Source of the DNA: an uncultured Caulobacter sp.
Lineage (GTDB): Bacteria; Pseudomonadota; Alphaproteobacteria; Caulobacterales; Caulobacteraceae
Assembly: GCA_937991555.1 (NCBI GenBank)
Contig: CALKHU010000255.1
Span: 1 to 21,423 of the forward strand
Direction: 5' to 3'
Length of the DNA stretch: 21,423 nt
This document shows, in pieces, positions 8,022-15,815 of this stretch (the first letter of the stretch is position 1; each line of letters starts with the position of its first letter). The notes under the pieces were generated by a model. It made no database searches. It was not told where the DNA came from and was given only the letters and a program-made list of their open reading frames with translations. A program made the position numbers and the translations under genes.

Positions 8022-9068
8022 TCACGCCTTGCGTACGAACGGCTTCGGCACGCGGTGGCCGCCCTGGCGCTCAAGCATCCAGCCTGGATACTCGGGCGGC
8101 AGGGCCGAGGCCGCGTCGAGCGCCTCGAGTTCCTGCGCCGTCAGTTCGATCTCCGCGGCGGCGAGATTGTCTTCCAGCTGGTCCGCGGTCTTGGCCCCCA
8201 CGATGACCGTCGTCACCCACGGCTTCGACAGCACATAGGCCAGCGCGATACGGGCCACAGACACGCCCCGCGCCTCGGCGATCGGCCGCATGGCGTCGAC
8301 GCAGGCCCAGGCGCGGTCGCGGTTCACGGGCGGAAAGTCGAACAGCGCCCGGCGCGCCCCGTCGGGGCCGTTGCTGCCGGGGCCGAACTTGCCCGACAGC
8401 AGGCCGCCGGCGAGCGGCGACCACACCATCAGGCCCATCTGCTGGTCCTGCATCATCGGCACGATGTCGCGCTCCAGGTACCGGCCCGCGATAGAGTAGT
8501 AGGCCTGGACGCTTTCGAACCGGGCGTAGCCCCTGGCATCGGCGATGCCGTGCGCCTTCATCATCTTCCACGCCGCCCAGTTCGAGCAGCCGACGTAGCG
8601 GACCAGCCCCTGGCTCACCAGGTCGTCAAGCGCCCGCAGCGTCTCCTCGATCGGGGTGACGCTGTCGTCGCCATGGATCTGGTAGAGGTCGATGTAGTCC
8701 AGGCCCATGCGGTCGAGGCTGGCCTTGACGCCGTCCATGATATGGCCGCGCGAGGCGCCGCGGTCGTTGGGGCCCTTGCCCATCTCGCCGTAGACCTTGG
8801 TGGCGATGACGACATCGCTGCGTTTCACGCCCAGGTTCCGCAGCGCGGCCCCGACCATCCGCTCCGACTGGCCGAAGGAATAGACGTCGGCGGTGTCGAT
8901 GAAGTTCACCCCCGCGGCCAGGGCCCGCTGGATCATGGCGTCGGCGCCGGCCTGGTCGACGCTGCCGATCTGGCCCCACATGCTGCCTTCCTGTCCGGCG
9001 AAGGTCATCGCGCCGAGGCAGATTTCCGAAACATAGAGCCCCGTCCGGCCCAAGCGCCTGTATTTCAT
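8022..9068 (-). CDS. Aldo/keto reductase
   Basis: The protein has 348 residues from ATG 9068, with a GGAGCGG site 8 bases upstream. A TTG five codons earlier overlaps that site and is rejected. The catalytic tetrad is complete: Asp58 and Tyr63 in NFIDTADVYS, Lys91 in VVIATKVYG and His132 in DLYQIHGDD. The start MKYRRLGRTGLYVSEICLGAMTF and the NADPH-binding end are typical of the bacterial AKR group acting on aldehydes and ketones. It is transcribed away from the Crp/Fnr gene, and a TGTCG-N6-CGACA palindrome lies 52 bp upstream of its start. Confidence 0.93.
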   Translation of the reverse strand: MKYRRLGRTGLYVSEICLGAMTFAGQEGSMWGQIGSVDQAGADAMIQRALAAGVNFIDTADVYSFGQSERMVGAALRNLGVKRSDVVIATKVYGEMGKGPNDRGASRGHIMDGVKASLDRMGLDYIDLYQIHGDDSVTPIEETLRALDDLVSQGLVRYVGCSNWAAWKMMKAHGIADARGYARFESVQAYYSIAGRYLERDIVPMMQDQQMGLMVWSPLAGGLLSGKFGPGSNGPDGARRALFDFPPVNRDRAWACVDAMRPIAEARGVSVARIALAYVLSKPWVTTVIVGAKTADQLEDNLAAAEIELTAQELEALDAASALPPEYPGWMLERQGGHRVPKPFVRKA

Positions 9069-9119
9069 AAGTTTCCGCTCCAATTTGGTCGTGTAGTCAG
9101 GACCATTCCAGTGTTGTTA

Positions 9120-9135
9120 TGTCGGATAGTCGACA
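9120..9135. promoter_or_regulatory. Operator candidate 1, TGTCG-N6-CGACA
   Basis: A 16-bp palindrome, TGTCGGATAGTCGACA, lies 52 bp before the aldo/keto reductase start. It shares TTATGTCGG-N-TA with a second site exactly 100 bp away. The 5-6-5 layout fits a Crp/Fnr dimer (classic site 5-6-5 or 5-4-5), and the divergent gene encodes such a regulator. Confidence 0.6.
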
Positions 9136-9219
9136 CAGAAAGGTCTTCCGCGAGGTCAAGTCGGGCATTCCATCGTCGACCACTGGTTGACTGAATTTGT
9201 CGGTCATCCGTCTGGATTA

Positions 9220-9235
9220 TGTCGGCTAAGCGACA
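9220..9235. promoter_or_regulatory. Operator candidate 2, TGTCG-N6-CGACA
   Basis: A 16-bp palindrome, TGTCGGCTAAGCGACA, lies 62 bp before the Crp/Fnr start. It is preceded by TTA, like site 1. Its place near the regulator gene suggests autoregulation. A half-site, TTTGTCGG, lies at about 9197-9204. Confidence 0.6.
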
Positions 9236-9297
9236 GTGCTTCGTTCATCGCGCCTATAGCTTGAAACCGCCGTCGCACAACGGCGTTTTGAGTCGCA

Positions 9298-10023
9298 ATG
9301 ACGAGTCCCCTCCCGTTGAAGAACAGACTGCTCGCCTCCCTGTCTCCGGCCGATTTCGCGCGCCTGTCACCCCAGCTTACGCTGGTGGAGATGGAGAAGG
9401 GCCGCCTGATCTGCGACCCCGGCGATCCCATCGACACCGTATACTTCCCGCATGACTGCGTCATTTCTCTGATGACGTTGATGGAGAACGGGACGGCCAT
9501 TGAGTCCGCGACGATCGGGCGGGAGGGCGCGTTCGGCCTGATGGCCGCCATCGCGCCGCGGCAGAGCATGTCGCGGGCCATCGTCCAGGTGCCCGGCCGC
9601 GCGTCGAAGATCGCGTCGACCGCGCTGGGCGAGGCCGTCCGGCATGCGCCGGAACTGGCCAGCCTGATCGACCGCCACAACGACGCCCTGTTCGGCCACG
9701 CCATCCAGTCGGTGGCCTGCAACGCCCTGCACTCGGTCGAGGCGCGGTTCTGCCGCTGGCTGCTGTCATGCCGCGACCGCATCGACAGCAACACCGTCTC
9801 CCTGACCCAGGAATTCCTGGCCGACATGCTGGGCGTGCAGCGCACCACGGTCACCGCCGTGGCGGGCGCGCTGCAGGCCAAGGGTCTGATCAGCTACCGG
9901 CGCGGCGTGGTGGACATCCTTGACCGCGCCGGTCTCGAGGCGGCGGCCTGCGAATGCTACGACAGCGTCCGCAGGACCTACGAGCGGCTGCTTCCCGACC
10001 CGTTCGGCAAGGCGCGGGGGTAA
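9298..10023 (+). CDS. Crp/Fnr-family transcriptional regulator
   Basis: The protein has 241 residues. The N-terminal cyclic-nucleotide-binding-like beta roll (about 20-110) carries the characteristic DPGDPIDTVYFPHDCVISL and GREGAFGLM stretches. About residues 125-150 form the dimer helix. About 165-230 form the winged helix-turn-helix (LTQEFLADMLGVQRTTVTAVAGALQ, recognition helix around QRTTV). There is no Cys cluster for an Fnr-type Fe-S centre, and the Arg/Ser pattern for cAMP is not evident, so the signal is unknown. The ribosome-binding site is weak. Two matching palindromes in the divergent spacer make control of itself and of the aldo/keto reductase likely. It converges with the EF-G-like gene, 13 bp apart. 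Confidence 0.92.
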   Translation: MTSPLPLKNRLLASLSPADFARLSPQLTLVEMEKGRLICDPGDPIDTVYFPHDCVISLMTLMENGTAIESATIGREGAFGLMAAIAPRQSMSRAIVQVPGRASKIASTALGEAVRHAPELASLIDRHNDALFGHAIQSVACNALHSVEARFCRWLLSCRDRIDSNTVSLTQEFLADMLGVQRTTVTAVAGALQAKGLISYRRGVVDILDRAGLEAAACECYDSVRRTYERLLPDPFGKARG

Positions 10024-10036
10024 CCCCCCGCCCCGG

Positions 10037-12067
10037 CTATGCCGCGACCCTGGCCTTCTGGGCCACCTCGTCGGCCTTGCGACCGGTCAGCTCGACCATG
10101 TGGTCGAAGGCGCATTCGAAGTCCCCCAGGCCCTGGGTCATGGACCGCAGGTCCATGATGAAGTCCTGCCGCTCGTCGTGCGGCATGTAGACCTCGACGC
10201 TGTCCCACCCCGGCCAGCCCTCGCGGGCGTCGAAGCCGAGAATCTGGCCGCGCCGGTTCGAGATCGACGAGGTGATCCGCGACGTCGCCGCGCTGGGGGC
10301 GTGGATGACCAGCTTCTCGACCGGCTCCAGCAGGATAGGCGACGCGGCGGCGAGGCCCTCGCTCATGCCGATACGCCCTGCGGTGCGGAACGCCATTTCG
10401 GAGCTGTCGACGGGGTGCCATGAGCCGTCGAGAAGGGTGACCGCCACATCGACGACCGGGAAGCCGAGGGGACCCTTCTCCATGGCGTCTCGGACACCCT
10501 GCTCGACGGCCGGGATCCACTGCCTGGGCACGACCCCGCCGGTGATCCGGTCCTCGAAGCGGAAGCCCTCGCCGCGGGCGAGCGGGCGGATTTCGAGCAG
10601 CACGTCGCCGAACTGGCCGTGCCCGCCGGTCTGCTTCTTGTGGCGTCCCCGCTGGGTGACCGTCTTGCGGATCGTCTCGCGATAGGGCGTCGCGGGCGTC
10701 TGCGTCGCCACGTCGACCTGGTAGCGGCGGCGAAGACGCTCGAGGGCCACGCGCAGGTGCGCCTCGCCCTGGCCGCACAGACGCATCTCGTGCAGGGCCG
10801 CGTCCTGGACCAGCGACAGGCTGCGGTCCTCCTCCAGCAGCTTCTGGAGCGCGCCCGAAAGCCGGACGTCGTCCTTGCGGTCGCGGGTGGCGATGGCGAG
10901 CTCGAAGAGCGGCGGCCGGGGCCGCGGCGCGGCCCTGGAGGACGCCGCGCGGGCGGCCGACATCAGGTCGCCGGCCCTCGCGCCCTCCATCTTGCCGAGG
11001 GCGACGATGTCGCCGGCGTCGGCGGACGGGATCTTCCGGGTCGCCTGGCCCATGACGGAGAACAGCCCGCTGACCCGGTTCTTCTGGCCGTCGGGCAGGA
11101 TCAGTTCGGCCCCGTCTGCGAGCGTCCCGCCGAACACGCGGCCCCAGGTCAGCTTCCCGGCCTGCCCGGCATGGCTGGCCTTGAGGGCGTAGACCGCCAT
11201 CCCGTCGGCCCCTAGCCGGGCGGCGGCGGCCGCGGGCTCCGGCGCGTCGTGGCGCAGCGACTTCAGCAGGCGACCGACGCCGTTGCGGCTGGCCGCCGCG
11301 CCGAAGAAGACCGGGGTGATCTGGGCGGCTCTCGTCTCGGCGACGATGTCGGCGAAGACGGTCGACAGGTCCGGCGTCTCGTCGCCGAGCAGCATCTCCA
11401 TCAGGGCGTCGTCGAAGTCCGCCATCTGCTCCAGCATGTGGAACCGCGCGGCCGCCTCCTCGTCGCGAAGATCCTCGGGGATGGCCACCGGCTCGGAAGG
11501 CTGGCCCGGCCGGTAGACGAAGGCGCGTTCCAGCGCCAGGTCGACGAAGCCGGCGACATGGTCGTCCTTCCAGATCGGCAGCTGCCGCGCCACCAGCGGC
11601 GTGGCGCTGACCGGCGCCAGCGCCCGGAGCAGTTCGTCGACATGGCCGCGCGCCTGGTCGATCTTGTTGACGAAGATGGCGCGGGGCACGCCCAGCCGCT
11701 CCAGCTCGTGCAGCCAGGGCTGGGCGAGCAGGGCCTTGTCCGGATCGGGATCGATGACCACGACGGCGAGGTCGACGGCCGGCAGCGCGTGGTCGGCGTC
11801 GGCCCGGAACTCGACCGAGCCCGGCGCGTCGATCAGGGCGTAGCGATCGCCCATGAAGGTGAAGCCGGCGAGGTTCATCTCGACGCTCTGGCCGGCGGAC
11901 CGCGCTTCCGGCGAGGCGTCGCCGACGCTTCCCGACTGCCCGACCGCGCCCTGGCGGTCGGTGGCTCCGGCGGCGTGCAGCAGGGCCTCGAAGAGGGTCG
12001 TTTTACCGGCGCCGTTCGGGCCGACCAGCGCGATCGCCCGAACCGCGCCCGATTTCCTGACAGTCAT
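10037..12067 (-). CDS. EF-G-like translational GTPase paralogue (EF-G2 type), catalytic His replaced
   Basis: The protein has 676 residues from ATG 12067, with a GGGAGAA site upstream. The EF-G domain order is present: GTPase domain with G1 GPNGAGKT (16-23), G3 DAPGSVEF (80-87) and G4 NKID (134-137); domain II; domain III; and domain IV with the HKKQTGGHGQFGD tip. Domain V follows. Canonical EF-G has AHVDAGKT and DTPGHVDF; here the GTPase-activating His of G3 is Ser84 and the P-loop is changed. No ribosomal genes adjoin it, so it is not the housekeeping fusA of the str operon. Such paralogues are widespread and mostly uncharacterised; a role under stress or slow growth has been proposed for some. 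It may bind GTP with slow or absent hydrolysis. Confidence 0.9.
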   Translation of the reverse strand: MTVRKSGAVRAIALVGPNGAGKTTLFEALLHAAGATDRQGAVGQSGSVGDASPEARSAGQSVEMNLAGFTFMGDRYALIDAPGSVEFRADADHALPAVDLAVVVIDPDPDKALLAQPWLHELERLGVPRAIFVNKIDQARGHVDELLRALAPVSATPLVARQLPIWKDDHVAGFVDLALERAFVYRPGQPSEPVAIPEDLRDEEAAARFHMLEQMADFDDALMEMLLGDETPDLSTVFADIVAETRAAQITPVFFGAAASRNGVGRLLKSLRHDAPEPAAAAARLGADGMAVYALKASHAGQAGKLTWGRVFGGTLADGAELILPDGQKNRVSGLFSVMGQATRKIPSADAGDIVALGKMEGARAGDLMSAARAASSRAAPRPRPPLFELAIATRDRKDDVRLSGALQKLLEEDRSLSLVQDAALHEMRLCGQGEAHLRVALERLRRRYQVDVATQTPATPYRETIRKTVTQRGRHKKQTGGHGQFGDVLLEIRPLARGEGFRFEDRITGGVVPRQWIPAVEQGVRDAMEKGPLGFPVVDVAVTLLDGSWHPVDSSEMAFRTAGRIGMSEGLAAASPILLEPVEKLVIHAPSAATSRITSSISNRRGQILGFDAREGWPGWDSVEVYMPHDERQDFIMDLRSMTQGLGDFECAFDHMVELTGRKADEVAQKARVAA

Positions 12068-12266
12068 GCGCGTTCTCCCACCGTTCGTCTGGCGGCGAGA
12101 CCGCGGCCCCGCCGCGTCTTTTCGCTTGAAGACGCCGCGTGACCCGCGGTCGTCGAAATCACTCCACACCCGGCGCGAGGCGACCGCAAGCGGGCGGGCG
12201 GCCTCCGCGGCCTTTTCCAGCCCGCGACGGTGCGCAATAGTTCGTGAAATAGAACGGGGAGCGGGC

Positions 12267-13721
12267 ATGGACGGCGAGCTGGACGCCATCATCATCGGGG
12301 CTGGGTTCGGCGGCCTGACGGCGGCGATCAAGCTGAAGGAGGCCGGCTTCACCCGCATCGTCGGGCTCGAGAAGAGCGACGGGGTCGGCGGCACCTGGCG
12401 CGAGAACACCTACCCCGGCGCCTGCTGCGACGTGCCGTCCCGACTCTATTCGCTGTCGTTCGCGCTGAACCCGGACTGGAGTCGCGCCTACTCGCCCCAG
12501 CCCGAGATCCGCGCCTACATGGAGCGCGTCGCCGAGCGGTTCGGCGTGACCGGCTGCTTCCGCTTCAACACCGAGGTCGAGGCCGCCGACTGGGACGAGG
12601 CCGCGGGCCTGTGGCGCGTTCAGGTCAGGGGCGGCGAGACGCTGAGCGCGCCGGTGCTGGTGTCCGGTCTCGGCCAGCTCAACAAGCCGAGCTTCGCCGG
12701 AATTCCGGGCCGGGAGAGTTTCCGGGGCGAGAGCTGGCACTCCGCCCGCTGGCGTCATGACGTCGACCTGCGCGGCAAGACGGTCGGCTGTATCGGCGCC
12801 GGGGCCAGCGCCATCCAGTACATCCCCGAGATCGCGAAGACCGCCGGCAAGGTGATCGTCTTCCAGCGCACGCCCAACTACATCGTGCCGCGCCTCGACA
12901 AGCCGTTCAGCCCCTTCCAGAAATGGTTGTTCAGGACCTTCCCGGCCACCGACCGCGCGCTGCGCTGGTTCATCTGGAAGATGATGGACCTGCGCTTCGC
13001 CGCGTTCCGGACCGGCACGAAGTCGGCGGAGAACTTCCGCAAGCTGGCGCTGAAGTATCTCGACGACACCATCAAGGACCCGGCCCTCAAGGCCAAGCTG
13101 ACGCCCGACTACCCGATCGGCTGCAAGCGCGTCCTGGTGTCGGACGACTACTACCAGGCCCTGGCCCGGCCCAACGTCGAGCTGGTGACCGAGGACGTGC
13201 GCGAGGTGACCCCGGCCGGGGTCCGGACGGGCGACGGCGTCGAACACGCCTGCGACGTGCTGGTCTATGGCACCGGCTTCGTGACGACCGACTTCGTCGC
13301 GCCGGTGGAGATCCGCGGCGCCGGCGGGCGGTCCCTGGCCGAGGCCTGGAAGGACGGCGCGGAAGCCTATCTGGGGGTGACGGTGGCCGGCTTCCCGAAC
13401 CTGTTCCTGCTCTATGGCCCCAACACCAACCTCGGCCACAACTCGATCATCGTCATGATCGAGGCGCAGGTGGCCTACATGATCGAGGCGCTGAAGGCCC
13501 TTAAGGCCAGGGGCGCCCGGGCGCTGTCCGTGAAGCCCGACGCCCAGGCCCGGTTCAACGCCGGGCTGCAGCAGGACCTGACGCAGACGGCCTGGGCCGG
13601 CTCCTGCTCCAGCTGGTACAAGCGCGCCGACGGCAAGATCACCAACAACTGGTCGGGCGACACGAAGACCTACCGAACGCTCCTGCGCCGGCCGGTGATG
13701 GAAGACTACGAGATGGCTTGA
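12267..13721 (+). CDS. Flavin-containing monooxygenase, Baeyer-Villiger type
   Basis: The protein has 484 residues from ATG 12267, preceded by GGGGAG. The FAD Rossmann motif is GAGFGG (11-16), followed by GVGGTWRENTYPGACCDVPS, the hallmark of class B BVMOs. A second, NADPH, motif is GAGASA (177-182). Between them is FRGESWHSARWR (152-163), fitting the BVMO fingerprint FxGxxxHxxxW(P/D) except for Arg in the last place. These enzymes insert oxygen next to a ketone, giving esters or lactones. With nearby dehydrogenases, ketone or cyclic-terpenoid breakdown is plausible but not shown. An upstream in-frame extension (to 11853) runs into the divergent gene and is discarded. Confidence 0.92.
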   Translation: MDGELDAIIIGAGFGGLTAAIKLKEAGFTRIVGLEKSDGVGGTWRENTYPGACCDVPSRLYSLSFALNPDWSRAYSPQPEIRAYMERVAERFGVTGCFRFNTEVEAADWDEAAGLWRVQVRGGETLSAPVLVSGLGQLNKPSFAGIPGRESFRGESWHSARWRHDVDLRGKTVGCIGAGASAIQYIPEIAKTAGKVIVFQRTPNYIVPRLDKPFSPFQKWLFRTFPATDRALRWFIWKMMDLRFAAFRTGTKSAENFRKLALKYLDDTIKDPALKAKLTPDYPIGCKRVLVSDDYYQALARPNVELVTEDVREVTPAGVRTGDGVEHACDVLVYGTGFVTTDFVAPVEIRGAGGRSLAEAWKDGAEAYLGVTVAGFPNLFLLYGPNTNLGHNSIIVMIEAQVAYMIEALKALKARGARALSVKPDAQARFNAGLQQDLTQTAWAGSCSSWYKRADGKITNNWSGDTKTYRTLLRRPVMEDYEMA

Positions 13722-13732
13722 TCACGGCGCGG

Positions 13733-13761
13733 TTCGACACGCGCCGCCGGCGCGTGTCGAA
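13733..13761. repeat. REP-like palindrome, copy B (minimal TTCGACA...TGTCGAA hairpin)
   Basis: A perfect 13-bp inverted repeat, TTCGACACGCGCC / GGCGCGTGTCGAA, has a 3-base loop, GCC. It lies between the convergent monooxygenase and ExoD-like genes, where it may act as a terminator for both. Its ends are the same as those of the longer copies at 5325 and 18461, so it may be a collapsed copy. Confidence 0.75.
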
Positions 13762-13773
13762 GGATGCAGGGCG

Positions 13774-14418
13774 CTAGAACGGCCAGACCTTGTCCAGCGT
13801 CGCCATCAGCACGCGGACGAACGTCGCCGCCGCGGCGATCATCGCGCCTGACAGCAGCGCCAGCACGGCCAGGCTGATCGCCGTGGCCAGGCCGCCGAGG
13901 GCGCCCAGCAGGCCGTCGCGCTCGGCGATGCCGAGGCCGAAGGCGGCGATGGCCAGCGCCGGCAGCATGTTGCCGAACGGGATCGGCAGGAAGACCACGA
14001 TGGCCAGCACCAGGCAGACCAGCCCGGTCAGGCCGTCGAGCCAGCGGTTGTACAGGAAGGTGAACCGGGGCCGCAGGCGGCGCTCGAGCCAGGTCAGGTA
14101 GGGCGTCAGCTTCTCGACCAGCCCGGCGTAGTCGGCCCGCGTCATGGTCCGGTCGGCCAGCGCCTTGGGCAGCCACAGGGTGCGGCGGCCGGTCATCAGC
14201 TGGGTGGTGATGAACAGCAGCGGCGCGCCGAGGATGGCCGAAACCCCCGGCGGCATCGGCAGGGCGACCGGCGCCGCGAAGACGAACATCAGCGCCCCGA
14301 ACGCGCGGTCGCCGAACGCCTCCAGCACGTCGCGCACGGAGACGGTCTTCCGCTTCTGCGAGGCGATGCCCGCGAGAATCTCGGATATCCGCGGGGCGTG
14401 CTGGGATGACTCCGTCAT
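13774..14418 (-). CDS. ExoD-family membrane protein
   Basis: The 214-residue protein has a cytosolic N terminus (RISEILAGIASQKRKTVSVRDVLEAFGDRAFGALMFVFA) followed by hydrophobic helices at about 40-75, 125-150, 155-170 and 172-205. The stretches PMPPGVSAILGAPLLFITTQL and FLPIPFGNMLPALAIAAFGLG, with their paired Pro motifs, are characteristic of the ExoD family. The family is named for a rhizobial exopolysaccharide/alkali-tolerance locus, but its biochemical role is unknown. The ribosome-binding site is weak. It follows the SDR gene by 50 bp on the same strand with no clear terminator, so it may be last in an OsmC-SDR-ExoD transcript. Confidence 0.85.
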   Translation of the reverse strand: MTESSQHAPRISEILAGIASQKRKTVSVRDVLEAFGDRAFGALMFVFAAPVALPMPPGVSAILGAPLLFITTQLMTGRRTLWLPKALADRTMTRADYAGLVEKLTPYLTWLERRLRPRFTFLYNRWLDGLTGLVCLVLAIVVFLPIPFGNMLPALAIAAFGLGIAERDGLLGALGGLATAISLAVLALLSGAMIAAAATFVRVLMATLDKVWPF

Positions 14419-14468
14419 GGTCAGCCGGGCTTACAACCTGCGGGGGACAGGGTCATCCCCCATTTGGG

Positions 14469-15149
14469 TCAGACGCGCCCAGTCACCGGCAGAAGCGCGC
14501 CGGTGACGCCGCTGGCCGCCTCCGACGCCAGCCAGAGGATCGCCTGCGCCACCTCGTCGGGGGTGACCCAGGCGCCGAAATCGGCGTCCGGCATGTCGGC
14601 GCGGTTGGTCGGGGTGTCGATGATCGAGGGCAGCACGGCGTTGACGGTGATCTTCCCCTTCGTCTCCTCGGCCAGGCTCTCGGTCAGCCGGTGCACGCCC
14701 GCCTTGGAGGCGGCGTAGGCGCCCATGCCGCCGGCCGCCTTCACGGCCCCGCCGGCCCCGACGCTGACGATGCGGCCCGCCTTCGAGGCCAGCAGGTGCG
14801 GCAGCGCCGCCCGCGAGGCGTTGGCGCAGGTCAGGGTGTTGAGCCGGTACATCCGGTCCCAGTTGGCCGGGTCGCCGTCCGCCAGCGTCTGCCAGACGAA
14901 GCCGCCGGCGACGTTGACCAGCACGTCCAGCCCGCCGAGGTCCAGGGCGACGCGGTCCATCGCCGACCGCGCCTGGGCCACTTCCATGAGGTCGACGCCG
15001 CCGAGCGCCAGCACGCCGTCGGGCAGTCCCCTGCCCTCCGCCGCCGCGTCGATCAGCGCCACCGTGTGACCCGCCGCGAGCGCCGCCCGCGCCACCGCCT
15101 GTCCCAGCACCCCGAACCCGCCGGTGATGGCGAAAACCCGTCCAGACAT
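14469..15149 (-). CDS. SDR family oxidoreductase lacking the usual catalytic Ser
   Basis: The protein has 226 residues, with AGGAG before ATG 15149. The cofactor motif is TGGFGVLG (9-16), NVAG lies at 79-82 and Tyr145/Lys149 in YAASK. Thirteen residues before the Tyr, where the SDR Ser normally stands, is Ala132 within SVGAGG. Ser129 is too close to the strand start to be an obvious substitute. The end VNAVLPSIIDTPTNRADMPDADFGAWVTP belongs to a conserved subgroup I recall from alphaproteobacteria and dihydropteridine reductase-like SDRs. It starts 8 bp after the OsmC gene on the same strand, so one transcript is likely. Confidence 0.88.
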   Translation of the reverse strand: MSGRVFAITGGFGVLGQAVARAALAAGHTVALIDAAAEGRGLPDGVLALGGVDLMEVAQARSAMDRVALDLGGLDVLVNVAGGFVWQTLADGDPANWDRMYRLNTLTCANASRAALPHLLASKAGRIVSVGAGGAVKAAGGMGAYAASKAGVHRLTESLAEETKGKITVNAVLPSIIDTPTNRADMPDADFGAWVTPDEVAQAILWLASEAASGVTGALLPVTGRV

Positions 15150-15157
15150 GGAGACTC

Positions 15158-15547
15158 CTACGGCTGAAGTTGCGTGGTGATGTCGGCGGCGTTCTTCAGC
15201 GTCAAGGTCACCGGCGTGCGTTCGGCGATGTCAGCCAGGCGCGCGCGCTGCGCCTCGTCGAGATCGCCCTCGACCCAGAGCTTTCGCGTGATCTTCGAGC
15301 GCCCGTCCTCCTGGTGGTGCGACAGGTCGATGACCACCTCCTCCAGCGGCCAGTCCTTGCGCGCCGCGTACATGCGCAGGGTGATGGCCGTGCAGGACCC
15401 CAGGCTGGCGAGCAACAGGTCGTAGGGCGCCGGCCCCGCGTCCGCGCCGCCCAGCGCCGCCGGCTCGTCGGAGACCAGGCTGTGCCGCCCCGTGGTGACC
15501 GCGGTCGCCCAGGCGGGTCCGCTGCTTTCGACATGGGCGTGGGCCAT
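15158..15547 (-). CDS. OsmC-family protein
   Basis: The 129-residue alpha/beta protein has GGAGA before ATG 15547. The first redox-site motif, LLASLGSCTAITLRMYAARK, holds Cys52, the peroxidatic Cys in OsmC/Ohr proteins that reduce organic hydroperoxides. The second motif, normally with a resolving Cys (as in ADKCPVH), reads IAERTPVTLTL, with Thr110 in the Cys position. It may therefore be a one-Cys enzyme or have lost peroxidase activity. It heads the minus-strand set with the SDR. Upstream lies a composite palindrome shared with the divergent hydrolase gene. Confidence 0.88.
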   Translation of the reverse strand: MAHAHVESSGPAWATAVTTGRHSLVSDEPAALGGADAGPAPYDLLLASLGSCTAITLRMYAARKDWPLEEVVIDLSHHQEDGRSKITRKLWVEGDLDEAQRARLADIAERTPVTLTLKNAADITTQLQP

Positions 15548-15619
15548 GGGGAATCTCCGGGGGGTGGGGACTGGACCGTAGCGCAGTCACGCTCCGCGAG
15601 GCGACGCCCAATCGCCAAT

Positions 15620-15780
15620 CCTCTCCCACCGGGAGAGGGGGACCGCCCGGAGGGTGGTGGAGAGGGGTGCCGTCAGGAGCTTTCGCCCGCATCCCGTCTG
15701 CATGGTGCAACCCATTTCACACCCTGCACCGATCCCCCGCCACCATGCTCCACGTGGTCCCCTCCCCCTGCGGGGAAGGA
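15620..15780. repeat. Composite inverted repeat in the OsmC/hydrolase spacer
   Basis: The left unit starts with hairpin CCTCTCCC-acc-GGGAGAGG (15620-15638) and goes on GGGGACC, GGAG, TGGTGG. Read as reverse complement from 15780, the right unit starts with hairpin TCCCC-gcag-GGGGA and goes on GGGGACC, GGAG, TGGTGG in the same order and spacing. About 70 bases of unlike sequence lie between. This looks like a small non-autonomous palindromic element of the kind scattered through Caulobacteraceae genomes (recalled, not searched). Apart from it the 15548-15815 gap holds only the OsmC ribosome-binding site. Confidence 0.6.
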
Positions 15781-15815
15781 TCGACAACTCGGCGGCTCGC
15801 CGCCACTCTCCCTCC

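Noticed and set aside
10024..10036. Terminator between the convergent Crp/Fnr and EF-G-like genes
   Set aside because: The 13-base gap has no hairpin; I could not see a terminator here.
12240..12255. GTTC-N8-GAAC inverted repeat just before the monooxygenase ribosome-binding site
   Set aside because: The arms are only 4 bp and there is no second copy or related regulator nearby; chance is the simplest explanation.
11853..12266. N-terminal extension of the monooxygenase frame by 138 codons
   Set aside because: It overlaps the EF-G-like gene on the other strand and adds low-complexity sequence before the proper MDGELDAIIIGAG start.
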